Assembly: GCF_039535235.1 (NCBI RefSeq)
Contig: NZ_BAAAWU010000001.1
Location: 4,092,001-4,156,000, forward strand
DNA from: Streptomyces roseoviridis
GTDB taxonomy: Bacteria > Actinomycetota > Actinomycetes > Streptomycetales > Streptomycetaceae
Direction of reading: 5' to 3'
Length of the DNA stretch: 64,000 bases
The notes under the pieces are model-generated. The model was given only the letters and a program-made list of their open reading frames with translations, was not told where the DNA came from and did no database searches. The position numbers were made by a program, and so were the translations under genes. This document shows, in pieces, positions 53,627 through 63,044 of this stretch (position 1 is its first letter; each line of letters begins with the position of its first letter).

Positions 53627-54232
53627 ATGACCGACCCGGTGACGCTGGACGGCGAGGGCACGATCGGCGAGTTCGACGAGAAGCGCGCCGAGAACGCCGT
53701 ACGGGAGCTCCTCATCGCGGTCGGGGAGGACCCGGACCGCGAGGGGCTGCGCGAAACGCCGGCGCGGGTGGCGCGGGCGTACAGGGAGTTGTTCGCGGGG
53801 CTCTGGCAGAAGCCGGAGGATGTCCTGACGACGACGTTCGACCTGGGGCACGACGAAATGGTGCTCGTGAAGGACATCGAACTGACCAGTATGTGTGAGC
53901 ATCATTTGTTGGTATTCCATGGCGTGGCTCACATTGGTTACATCCCGGCTGAAACGGGCAAAATCACCGGTCTGTCGAAGCTGGCCCGCTTGGTCGATGT
54001 CTTCGCGCGTCGTCCGCAGGTGCAGGAGCGGCTGACGACGCAGATCGCCGATTCGCTGATGGAGGTCCTCGAGGCGCGTGGCGCGATCGTCGTGATCGAG
54101 GCGGAGCACATGTGCATGTCGCTGCGCGGCATCCGGAAGCCGGGCGCGAAGACGACGACCTCGGCGGTTCGTGGCCAACTTCGTGACGCTACTACACGAG
54201 CTGAGGCCATGTCCCTGATATTGGCCCGTTAG
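53627..54232 (+). CDS. folE: GTP cyclohydrolase I
   Basis: A 201-residue enzyme that opens the GTP ring as the first step of folate synthesis. Zinc ligands lie in SMCEHHLLVF and HMCMSLRG; the active-site HHLLVFHGVAHIGYIP is normal. ATG 53627 is chosen because ATG 53600 lies only 7 bases past the terminator T tract. The bases coding ELTSMCEHHLLVFHGVAHIGY (53880-53945) are only about 45 percent GC and use TTG, GTA and ATT codons, in contrast to the rest. Two TAG stops end the gene. Confidence 0.96.
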   Translation: MTDPVTLDGEGTIGEFDEKRAENAVRELLIAVGEDPDREGLRETPARVARAYRELFAGLWQKPEDVLTTTFDLGHDEMVLVKDIELTSMCEHHLLVFHGVAHIGYIPAETGKITGLSKLARLVDVFARRPQVQERLTTQIADSLMEVLEARGAIVVIEAEHMCMSLRGIRKPGAKTTTSAVRGQLRDATTRAEAMSLILAR

Positions 54233-54317
54233 TAGAGGGCTGTCCGCACCCGACGTTCCTGGTGAAGGGGCACCTCGTACGGGAGCCCTGGTAGCGCGGG
54301 AACGCGGAAAGGGGCGG

Positions 54318-54806
54318 TCAGGCGGCCGGGGCGGGGCCGCTGCCGGTGTCGTCGCCGTCTTCCGGGAGCTTGCAGACGTGCTCCAGGAAGAGGGCGGCGG
54401 CGATGACGCCGATGGCCGTGAGGACCGAGAAGCCGGCGTAGAGGGCCTGGTCGCGGCGGGCGGGGACGTCGAGGGAGGCGAGGAGGAAGACGCCGGTGCC
54501 GCCGTACATGCCGGCGACGAGGGCGGCGACGAGGGCGCTGGCCTGGCCGAAGACGACGGCGCGGGCGGCCATGAGGGGCTCGACGCCCTTGGCGCCGGGA
54601 CGGCGCTCGCGCTGGGCCCTGAGGCGGGCGCGCAGCGAGAGGGCCGTGGCGGTGAGGACGACGGCGATGGCGGCGAGGACGATGGGGGCGGCGAGCGGCA
54701 CGCTGGGGAGCGTGCCGACGGAGTCCCAGAGGCGGGCGGCGCCCCAGGAGAGGATGCCGGCCGCGACGAAGAGTCCGGCGAGCACTTTGAGCCGCAGTTG
54801 TTTCAC
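54318..54806 (-). CDS. DUF3180 membrane protein
   Basis: A 162-residue protein with four membrane segments (LKVLAGLFVAAGILSW, PLAAPIVLAAIAVVLTATAL, VFGQASALVAALVAGMYGG, FSVLTAIGVIAAALFLE) of the DUF3180 family, almost always next to folK in actinobacteria. Function unknown. Last gene of the fol operon, 58 bases from folK. Confidence 0.92.
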   Translation of the reverse strand: MKQLRLKVLAGLFVAAGILSWGAARLWDSVGTLPSVPLAAPIVLAAIAVVLTATALSLRARLRAQRERRPGAKGVEPLMAARAVVFGQASALVAALVAGMYGGTGVFLLASLDVPARRDQALYAGFSVLTAIGVIAAALFLEHVCKLPEDGDDTGSGPAPAA

Positions 54807-54864
54807 CGGGTGCCCTTCGTGTGGTCCGTGCGCCTGTCCGTGGTGTCTGTCAGGAGCGTAACGA

Positions 54865-55464
54865 CTACTCGGGGAGTCGGAGTTCCAGGTCGGTGCGCGG
54901 CGTGACGCCTTCGTGGCCGACGGTGGCGAGGAGCTGCGTGACGGGTCCGTGTCCGGGGAGCTGGGCCTCGGGGTCCACGTCGTGCCAGGGGGCGAGCACG
55001 AAGGCGCGCTGGTGGGCGCGGGGGTGGGGGAGGGTGAGGAGGGGGTCGTCGGAGGTCACGTCGGCGTACGTGATGATGTCGACGTCGAGGGTGCGGGCCC
55101 CCCAGCGCTCTTCGCGGACCCGGTGGAAGGCTTCTTCGACGGCGTGTGCGCGTTCGAGGAGGGAGGAGGGGGGGAGCGTGGTCTTCACGAGGACGACGGC
55201 GTTGAGGTACGAGGGCTGGGTGCCCGGATCGACGCCCCAGGGCTCGGTCTCGTAGACGGGGGAGACGGCTTTGACGCGGAGGCCGGGGGTGTCCTCGAGC
55301 GCGTCGACGGTGCCCTGGAGGGTTTCCAGGCGGTTGCCGAGGTTGGCGCCGAGGGCGAGGACGGCCCATTTCGGGTTGGAGAGGGTGATGTCGGCCGCGT
55401 CGACGGCGGCGGTCACCGCGGCCGGTACGGGCTGCACGGTGGGGTCGCTGTGCGGGGGCTTCAT
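54865..55464 (-). CDS. folK: 2-amino-4-hydroxy-6-hydroxymethyldihydropteridine pyrophosphokinase
   Basis: A 199-residue HPPK that transfers pyrophosphate from ATP to 6-hydroxymethyl-dihydropterin. ALGANLGNRLETLQ, SPVYETEPWGVDPGTQPSYLNAVV, RWGARTLDVDIITY and PHPRAHQRAFVLAPW are the hallmark motifs. The first 30 residues are a variable extension. ATG 55464 overlaps the folB stop (ATGA). Confidence 0.96.
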   Translation of the reverse strand: MKPPHSDPTVQPVPAAVTAAVDAADITLSNPKWAVLALGANLGNRLETLQGTVDALEDTPGLRVKAVSPVYETEPWGVDPGTQPSYLNAVVLVKTTLPPSSLLERAHAVEEAFHRVREERWGARTLDVDIITYADVTSDDPLLTLPHPRAHQRAFVLAPWHDVDPEAQLPGHGPVTQLLATVGHEGVTPRTDLELRLPE

Positions 55465-55820
55465 GCGCGGCTCCGGGTGATGGTGATGGTGACGTCGTCG
55501 AAGGGGACGGTGATCGGTGCGTCCGGCTTGTGGACGACGACTTCGACCTCCTGGACGCCGGCGTGCTTGAGGCACTGCTGGGCGATGCGTTCGGCGAGGG
55601 TTTCGATGAGGTCGACGGGCTCGCCCTGGACGACGTCGACGACCTCTTCGGCGACGATGCCGTAGTGGACGGTCTTCGTCAGGTCGTCGTCGGCGGCGGC
55701 GGGGCGGGTGTCGAGGCCGAGGGTGAGGTCGACGATGAAGGTCTGGCCCTCTTCGCGTTCCTTGGGGAAGACGCCGTGGTGTCCTCGGGCCTTGAGGCCG
55801 CGCAGCGCGACACGATCCAC
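55461..55820 (-). CDS. folB: Dihydroneopterin aldolase
   Basis: A 119-residue aldolase making 6-hydroxymethyl-dihydropterin. DRVALRGLKARGHHGVFPKEREEGQTFIVDLTL and VVDVVQGEPVDLIETLAERIAQ are typical; Glu in KEREEGQ and Lys in VVVHKPDAP fit the active site. Start GTG 55820 has AGGAG upstream. Confidence 0.96.
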   Translation of the reverse strand: MDRVALRGLKARGHHGVFPKEREEGQTFIVDLTLGLDTRPAAADDDLTKTVHYGIVAEEVVDVVQGEPVDLIETLAERIAQQCLKHAGVQEVEVVVHKPDAPITVPFDDVTITITRSRA

Positions 55821-55951
55821 GCGAATCACTCCTGCTGTCGTAGGTCGGTGGCCACGCAGCCGGGTGCGGACGGCCGGGTGTCCACCATCGAATCTACCTG
55901 CGGGTGCTGACAGCCGGGGCGGCGCCTCTGGTGGGAGGCGGGGCGGGGGGC

Positions 55952-56416
55952 TCAGGAGTCGGTGTCGGGGGCGTTGTCGTCGTCGGTGTCGGGCAGGACG
56001 GGGGAGCCGTGGTGGGACCAGATGCGCCAGCCCTCTGACGTGCGGCGGAAGACGTTGGTGGCGACGACGAGCTCGCCGAGGAGGGGTCCGAGTTCGGCGC
56101 CGTCCTCGGCGGGGCCGCCGCTGAGGATGTTCTCGGTGCACGTGACGATGGCCACGTCGCCGGCGAGGGAGATCTCGATGTCGGTGAGGAAGAACTGGAT
56201 GTAATCGGTGTTCGCCATGATCAGGGCGTACGAGCGGAGGACTTCGCCGCGGCCGGTGAGGACGGGCCAGCCGGGGTGGACGCAGGAGACCGGGGCGGCG
56301 GGGTCGTCGAGCCAGAGGTCGGTGACGGTGTCGAAGTCGCCTTGTTCCATCGCTTCGTAGAAGGCGGTGTTGGTGGCTTCGACGGCGGTGCGGTCGGCCT
56401 CGGTGGCGGGGGTCAC
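55952..56416 (-). CDS. NTF2/SnoaL-like protein in the folate operon
   Basis: A 154-residue SnoaL-like domain: ATNTAFYEAMEQGDFDTVTDLWLDDPAAPVSCVHPGWPVLTGRGEVLRSY, ending WRIWSHHGSPVLP. GTG 56416 overlaps the folP stop, so it is translated with folP. Members are enzymes or binders of unknown ligand; the place between folP and folB is conserved in Streptomyces and suggests a role linked to pterins, not demonstrated. Confidence 0.85.
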   Translation of the reverse strand: MTPATEADRTAVEATNTAFYEAMEQGDFDTVTDLWLDDPAAPVSCVHPGWPVLTGRGEVLRSYALIMANTDYIQFFLTDIEISLAGDVAIVTCTENILSGGPAEDGAELGPLLGELVVATNVFRRTSEGWRIWSHHGSPVLPDTDDDNAPDTDS

Positions 56417-57273
56417 CTGGCTCCTTCGACGGCTCTTGCGACGCGTACGGCGTCGGCGGTGGCGCGGACCTCGTGGACGCGGACGGCCCAAGCGCCTTCG
56501 TGGGCGGCGATGGCGGAGACGGCGGCGGTGGCGGCGTCGCGTTCGCGGGCGGGGGGTGGGGTGGCGCCGTCGTGGGCGAGGACGTGGCCGAGGAAGCGTT
56601 TGCGCGAGGCGGCGACGAGGAGGGGGCGGCCGAGGGCGCGGAGCTCGGGGAGGTGCGCGACGAGGGCGAGGTCGTGGGGGGCGAGCTTGGCGAAGCCGAG
56701 GCCGGGGTCGACGATCAGGCGTTCGGGGGCGATGCCGCCGTCGATGACGGCTTCCATGCGGGTGCGGAGTTCGGTGACGACTTCGTGGACGACGTCGTCG
56801 TAGACGGCGAGGCTGTTCATGTCCTTGCTGAAGCCGCGCCAGTGCATGACGACGAAGGGGACTTCGGCGGCGGCGACGACGGGGACCATGGCGGGGTCGG
56901 CGAGGCCGCCGCTGACGTCGTTGACGAGGCGGGCGCCGGCGTCGACGGCGCGGGCGGCGACGCCGGCGCGCATGGTGTCGACGGAGACGGTGACGCCTTC
57001 GGCGGCGAGGCCGCGGACGACGGGGATGACGCGGCGGAGTTCTTCGTCCTCGTCGACGCGGCTGGCGCCGGGGCGGGTGGATTCGCCGCCGACGTCGACG
57101 AGGTCGGCGCCTTGGGCGACGAGGTCGAGGCCGTGTTTGACGGCGGCCGTGGTGTCGAACCAGCGGCCGCCGTCGGAGAAGGAGTCGGGGGTCACGTTGA
57201 CCACGCCCATGACCGCGCAGCGGTTCCACTCCGGCAGGCCGAGTGGCGTGCCCCGGTCGATCGTCGTACTCAT
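56413..57273 (-). CDS. folP: Dihydropteroate synthase
   Basis: A 286-residue enzyme that joins p-aminobenzoate to the pterin pyrophosphate; sulfonamide target. VMGVVNVTPDSFSDGG, DLVDVGGESTRPGA, VSVDTMRAGVA, LIVDPGLGFAK and ASRKRFLG are intact. First gene of the minus-strand operon folP, NTF2-like, folB, folK, DUF3180. Confidence 0.97.
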   Translation of the reverse strand: MSTTIDRGTPLGLPEWNRCAVMGVVNVTPDSFSDGGRWFDTTAAVKHGLDLVAQGADLVDVGGESTRPGASRVDEDEELRRVIPVVRGLAAEGVTVSVDTMRAGVAARAVDAGARLVNDVSGGLADPAMVPVVAAAEVPFVVMHWRGFSKDMNSLAVYDDVVHEVVTELRTRMEAVIDGGIAPERLIVDPGLGFAKLAPHDLALVAHLPELRALGRPLLVAASRKRFLGHVLAHDGATPPPARERDAATAAVSAIAAHEGAWAVRVHEVRATADAVRVARAVEGAR

Positions 57274-57311
57274 GCGTCCAGCGTAGGGCCTGCTCGGGGG
57301 GCGGGGCGGGG

Positions 57312-59165
57312 TCAGGCGGCGCGGACCTCGTGTTCGGTCTGGGTGGGGACGATGTGGGCGCAGGGGCGGGGGGCGGTGGTGCGGGTGCGGCGGGTGAGGC
57401 GGGCGAGGGGGCTGGGGAGGCTGAGGTTCACGAAGCCCTCGGCCTGCATGGCGGCGAAGCCGATGCGGGGGAGGTCGCGGCTTTTGCGGTAGACGACGAA
57501 GCGGGGCTCCCAGCGGGGCTGGAACTTGGCGTTGAACTTGTAGAGGGATTCGATCTGGAACCAGCGGGAGAGGAAGACGAGCAGTCCGCGCCAGAGGCGC
57601 AGGACGGGGCCGGCGCCGATCTTCTCGCCGCGGGCGAGGGCGGCTCGGAACATGGCGAAGTTGAGGGAGACGTGCTTGATGCCGAGGCGGGGGGCGTTCT
57701 GGAGGGCGGCGACGATGAGGAGCTCGTTCATGCCGGGGTCGGCGGAGCGGTCGCGGCGCATGAGTTCGAGGGACATGCCGTCGGGGCCCCAGGGGACGAA
57801 GTGGATGATCGCCTTCAGGTCGCCGTAGGGGGTGCCGGGGGTGTCGGGGTCGTCCTCTTTGTGGGCGGTCGCTATGACCGCCTCGCCGTCGCCGGGGTCG
57901 CCGATGCGGCCGAGGGCCATGGAGAAGCCGCGTTCGGTGTCGGTGCCGCGCCAGTCGTCGGCGGCGCGGCGGATGCGGTCGAGTTCGGCGTCGCTGAGGT
58001 CGGCGACGCGGCGGACCTTGGTGGTGTAGCCGTTGCGTTCGATGCGCTTGACCATCTGGCGTACGTTGCGCATGGCGCGGCCGGAGAGGGAGAAGTCGGC
58101 GACGTCGACGATGGCCTCGTCGCCGAGTTCGAGGGCGTCGAGTCCGGTCTCGCGGGTCCAGACGTGGCCGCCGGTCTCGGAGCAGCCCATGACGGCGGGG
58201 GTCCAGGAGTGGGCCTTGGCTTCGTCCATGAAGCGTTCGATGGCGCCGGGCCAGGCTTCGACGTCGCCGATGGGGTCGCCGCTGGCGAGCATGACGCCGG
58301 AGACGACGCGGTAGCAGACGGCGGCCTTGCCGCTGGGGGAGAAGACGACGCCCTTGTCGCGGCGGAGGGCGAAGTGGCCGAGTGAGTCGCGGGCGCCGTG
58401 CTTGTCGAGGAGGGCGCGGAGCTTGGTCTCGTCGTCCTCGGTGAGGCGGGCGGCGGGGTGCTCGGGGCGGAAGGCGAGGTAGATGGTGGTCAGCGCGGTG
58501 AGCATGCCGAGGGCGCCGAGGGAGTAGCCGACGGTCCAGTCGACGCCGCGGGTGTAGGCGACCGGGCCTTCGAAGCCGAACAGGCCGTAGAGGACGTGCT
58601 CGAGGCGGTCGGTGAGGCTGGGGCTGCCGACGATGCGGCGGGGGTGGGCGCTGACGATGACGAGGCCGAGGGCGATGGATCCGGCGCCCATGACGACGAA
58701 GTTGGCGAGGGCGCGCCAGCGGCTGCGGGGGTCGGGCAGGGCGGCGAACTCGTCGCGGTGGCGGACGAGGAGGGCCAGGAGGGCGAGGGAGAGCAGGGCG
58801 CCGGCCAGGGAGTGGCGCCAGACGAACTGGGCGACGGCGCCGAGGGGGAGGAGGACGACGGCGGCGCGCCAGGCGCGGCGCTTGTTGCGCTTGAGGCCGT
58901 GGGCGAGCAGGAGCAGCAGGACGCCGGCGCTGAGGGAGAGGGCCGCGGAGAGCGGTCCGAGGGTGCCGGGGAGGACTTCGGCGAGGGCGTGCATGCGGCT
59001 GGCGCGGAAGCGCGGGAAGACGCCGGCGGCGATGTCGATCAGGCCGATGAGCGTGCAGGCGGTTCCGACGAGGGCGGGGACCTTTTCGGGTCGGGGGCCG
59101 CGCAGAATCCGGCGTACGCGATCCGGAACCGATCGAGATTTGTCCCCATCTACCGTGACAGACAT
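57312..59165 (-). CDS. MprF-like membrane protein (DUF2156 transferase domain)
   Basis: A 617-residue protein. Residues 1-250 hold about six or seven membrane segments; residues 290-590 are the DUF2156 (lysyl/alanyl-transferase type) domain with GACRYxV-like AVCYRVVSGVMLASGDPIGD, ETGLDALELGDEAIVDVADFSLSGRAMRNVRQMVKR and GMNELLIVAALQNAPRLGIKHVSLNFAMFR. MprF-type enzymes attach amino acids to membrane lipids, giving resistance to cationic peptides; some actinobacterial relatives join lysine to tRNA or act elsewhere. ATG 59165 has GGAAGCACGGG upstream. Confidence 0.88.
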   Translation of the reverse strand: MSVTVDGDKSRSVPDRVRRILRGPRPEKVPALVGTACTLIGLIDIAAGVFPRFRASRMHALAEVLPGTLGPLSAALSLSAGVLLLLLAHGLKRNKRRAWRAAVVLLPLGAVAQFVWRHSLAGALLSLALLALLVRHRDEFAALPDPRSRWRALANFVVMGAGSIALGLVIVSAHPRRIVGSPSLTDRLEHVLYGLFGFEGPVAYTRGVDWTVGYSLGALGMLTALTTIYLAFRPEHPAARLTEDDETKLRALLDKHGARDSLGHFALRRDKGVVFSPSGKAAVCYRVVSGVMLASGDPIGDVEAWPGAIERFMDEAKAHSWTPAVMGCSETGGHVWTRETGLDALELGDEAIVDVADFSLSGRAMRNVRQMVKRIERNGYTTKVRRVADLSDAELDRIRRAADDWRGTDTERGFSMALGRIGDPGDGEAVIATAHKEDDPDTPGTPYGDLKAIIHFVPWGPDGMSLELMRRDRSADPGMNELLIVAALQNAPRLGIKHVSLNFAMFRAALARGEKIGAGPVLRLWRGLLVFLSRWFQIESLYKFNAKFQPRWEPRFVVYRKSRDLPRIGFAAMQAEGFVNLSLPSPLARLTRRTRTTAPRPCAHIVPTQTEHEVRAA

Positions 59166-59337
59166 CGTTTCCCGTGCTTCCCGTGGCTTCGCGAGAGATC
59201 GTTGATCCGGCGGGCCGCGCTGGTCGGGCGGGCGTGCCGGAGGTTTGCGCCTTCTAGGACGGAGGAGCGATGGGGCGGGTTCACTCGCCGTCAGGGAAAT
59301 TTTCAGGGAAAAATCAGGAAGAAAGCTCGGACGTCTC

Positions 59338-60436
59338 ATGGGTCTCACCAGCAACAAGGTCCTCGCCCTGGCGGTAGCGCTGGCCGTGGTGTTCTTCGTC
59401 GCCACGATCTGGCTGTGGCCGCGGCTCGCGCGTGGCGGCTGGAAGTCCGTCCTGGGGCGGGTCGGGCTGCTGCTCGCCACCCAGCTGACGCTGTTCGCCT
59501 CGGTGGGGCTCGCGGCGAACAACTCGTTCCTGTTCTACGGCTCCTGGGCCGACCTGTTCGGTCAGGAGCAGGACATGGGCGTGGTGGTGGACCACTCGGC
59601 CGGCTCCAGGGACGTGAAGGTCGTCGGTACGCAGGCGCTGGACGTGCCGGGCGGGAGCCGGCCGGCGGTCGGCGGGCAGATACAGAAGGTGGTCATCGCG
59701 GGCGAGAAGTCGAAGATCGACTCGCCGGCGTACGTGTACCTGCCGCCGGAGTACTTCCAGGGGCGGTACGCGAAGTCCACGTTCCCGGCGTCGGTGGTGC
59801 TGACCGGCTACCCGGGTACGGCGGAGAACCTGCTGAAGGGCCTGAAGTACCCGAAGACGGCGTACCAGCAGGTCAAGGACAAGAAGATGCAGCCGATGAT
59901 CCTGGTGATGCTGCGTCCGACGGTGGCGCCGCCGCGGGACACCGAGTGCGTGGACATCCCGGGCGGGCCGCAGACGGAGACGTTCTTCGCCGAGGACCTG
60001 CCGAAGGCCATCTCGGAGACGTACCGAGTGGGGACGAAGCCGCGGAACTGGGGCTTCATGGGGAACTCGACCGGCGGTTACTGCGCTCTGAAGATCGCGC
60101 TGCACCACCCGGACCGGTTCGCGGCGGGTGCGGGGTTCTCGGCGTACTACAAGGCGGCCGAGGACGTGACGACCGGTGATCTGTTCCACGGGAAAAAGGA
60201 GCTGCGCAAGCGTGCGGACCTGCTGTGGAGCCTGGACAACCGGCCGCAGGGGAAGTCGTCGTTCCTGGTGACGACGTCGAAGAAGGGCGAGGGCAACCTG
60301 AAGGGGACGCTCGCCTTCATCAAGAAGGTGAAGGCCCCGGCGCGGGTCTCGTCCATCACGCTGGACAGCGGGGGCCACAACTTCAACACCTGGAACCGGG
60401 AGATCCCGCCGGGTCTGGTGTGGATGAGCGGGCGCC

Positions 60437-60450
<14 letters not shown>
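59338..60450 (+). CDS. Membrane-anchored esterase of the Esterase D/FbpA type
   Basis: A 370-residue protein with two N-terminal membrane segments, then an alpha/beta hydrolase. The nucleophile elbow is MGNSTGGYCAL (G-x-S-x-G), with SAYYKAAEDVTTGD following and His in DSGGHNFNTW near the end, fitting the PF00756 esterase/mycolyltransferase-like family. Substrate unknown. It is divergent from the MprF-like gene, and its 3' end overlaps the opuCA gene by 14 bases. Confidence 0.9.
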
Positions 60451-61474
<1,024 letters not shown>

Positions 61475-61650
61475 GGTTCCCCATTCTGACCCCTCGCGGC
61501 CGGGTCTGTGTGAAGGAAGTATTTCCACATCGTGGCGCTTCTGGGGGATTCCCGGCGGACTGTCGGTGGCGGGAGTTAGGGTCGCCAGACAGACGTTCGA
61601 TCTTCGGTCCGGGTCTTCCGCCCGGTGAGAAGGGCGCGTGGTGACGGGGG
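61475..61650. promoter_or_regulatory. Divergent promoter region of the osmoprotectant transporter
   Basis: 176 bases between ATPase and permease starts. The stretch GTGTGAAGGAAGTATTTCCACA (61507-61528, shown in two parts: GTGTGAAGGAAG and TATTTCCACA) is AT-richer and has an internal GGAAGTATTTCC palindrome. Confidence 0.5.
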
Positions 61651-62352
61651 GTGGACATGGCCGCGGCGGACTGCCTGGTGGCGAACGACTGGATCTGCGG
61701 TGCGTATCTGCGCAGCCGCGCCCAGGAGTTGACGGACGCCACCCTCCAGCACGTCGGCATCACCGCCGTGTCGGTGCTGCTCGGCCTCGCCGTGGCCTTT
61801 CCCCTCGCGCTGCTCGTGCGGGCCAGACCGCGCCTCGCCGGGCCCGTGCTCGGACTCACCACCCTGCTCTACACGATCCCGTCCCTCGCGATGTTCTCGC
61901 TGCTGCTGCCCTTCCTCGGACTGTCCTCGGCGCTCGTGGTGACCGGGCTCGTGCTGTATTCGCTGACCATCCTCGTGCGGGGCGTCCTCGCCGGGCTCGC
62001 GGCCGTGCCCGCCGAGACGCGGGAGGCCGCCCGCGGCATGGGGTACGGGCCGGGCCGGCTGCTCTGGGAGGTCGAACTCCCCCTCGCGCTGCCCGCGCTG
62101 ATGGCCGGCATACGGATGGCGACGGTCTCCACGATCGCGCTCACCACGGTCGGCTCCATCGTCGGCCGCGGCGGCCTCGGCAACCTCATCGAGGACGCGC
62201 TGCCCACCTTCTTCAAGGCCCAGGTGCTCGCCGCCTCCGTGCTGTGCGTGCTGCTCGCCGTCACCGCCGACCTGCTGCTGCTCGGCCTCCAGCGGCTCCT
62301 CACCCCCTGGACGCGGCCGCGGGCCCGGCGCACGGCGGGGAGGCCGGGATGA
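61651..62352 (+). CDS. OpuC-type ABC permease
   Basis: A 233-residue permease (231 from ATG 61657) with five or six membrane segments. The coupling loop AARGMGYGPGRLLWEVELPLALPALMAGIRMATVSTIALTTVGSIVGRGGLG is the EAA motif and is a strong match to OpuCB/OpuCD. GTG 61651 follows a G run. The stop overlaps the next start (ATGA). Confidence 0.93.
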   Translation: MDMAAADCLVANDWICGAYLRSRAQELTDATLQHVGITAVSVLLGLAVAFPLALLVRARPRLAGPVLGLTTLLYTIPSLAMFSLLLPFLGLSSALVVTGLVLYSLTILVRGVLAGLAAVPAETREAARGMGYGPGRLLWEVELPLALPALMAGIRMATVSTIALTTVGSIVGRGGLGNLIEDALPTFFKAQVLAASVLCVLLAVTADLLLLGLQRLLTPWTRPRARRTAGRPG

Positions 62353-63014
62353 CGGTCGTCGCGGACGCGTGGAGCTGGCTGAGCACCGGCGCGAACTGGT
62401 CGGGCGAGAGCGGCATCGCCCACCGGCTCGCCGAGCACCTGTACGTGAGCGGGACCGCCCTGCTGCTGGCCTGCGCCCTCGCCCTTCCCCTGGGCCTGTG
62501 GCTCGGGCACCTGGGCCGGGGCGGCGCCCTCGCCGTCAACGTCTCCAACGCGGGCCGGGCCGTCCCCGTCTTCGCCGTCCTCGGCCTGTTCATGGTCTCG
62601 CCGCTGCGCAACGCGGGGTACGTGCCGACGGTGGCCGCGCTCGTGCTGTTCGCGATACCCCCGCTGCTCACTCACGCCTATGTGGGCGTACGGGAGGTGG
62701 ACCGCGCCGTCGTGGAGGCCGCGCGCGGCATGGGCATGTCCGGCGGCCAGCTCTTCCGCGCGGTGGAACTTCCGCTCGCCCGGCCGATGCTGATGACGGG
62801 TCTGCGGTCGGCGGCCGTGCAGGTGATCGCCACGGCGACGATCGCCGCCATGGTCGGCCAGGGCGGCCTGGGCCGGATCATCACCGCCGGATTCAACACG
62901 TACGACACCCCGCGGGTGGTCGCCGGCGCCGTGCTCGTGGCTCTGCTGGCGCTCCTCGTGGAGGTGCTGCTGGTGGCCGCGGACCGGCTCCTCGGCCGGG
63001 GCGCCCCGCGGTGA
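62349..63014 (+). CDS. OpuC-type ABC permease, second subunit
   Basis: A 221-residue permease with AARGMGMSGGQLFRAVELPLARPMLMTGLRSAAVQVIATATIAAMVGQGGLGRIITAGFNTYDT, the OpuCD-type EAA loop. It pairs with the upstream permease in a heterodimer. The substrate-binding protein gene follows after 30 bases. Confidence 0.93.
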   Translation: MTVVADAWSWLSTGANWSGESGIAHRLAEHLYVSGTALLLACALALPLGLWLGHLGRGGALAVNVSNAGRAVPVFAVLGLFMVSPLRNAGYVPTVAALVLFAIPPLLTHAYVGVREVDRAVVEAARGMGMSGGQLFRAVELPLARPMLMTGLRSAAVQVIATATIAAMVGQGGLGRIITAGFNTYDTPRVVAGAVLVALLALLVEVLLVAADRLLGRGAPR

Positions 63015-63044
63015 GCAAGGACAACGACGGAGATGGGTGATTGT

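Noticed and set aside
61507..61528. Riboswitch before the osmoprotectant permeases
   Set aside because: Only a small palindrome; no conserved structured core recognised.
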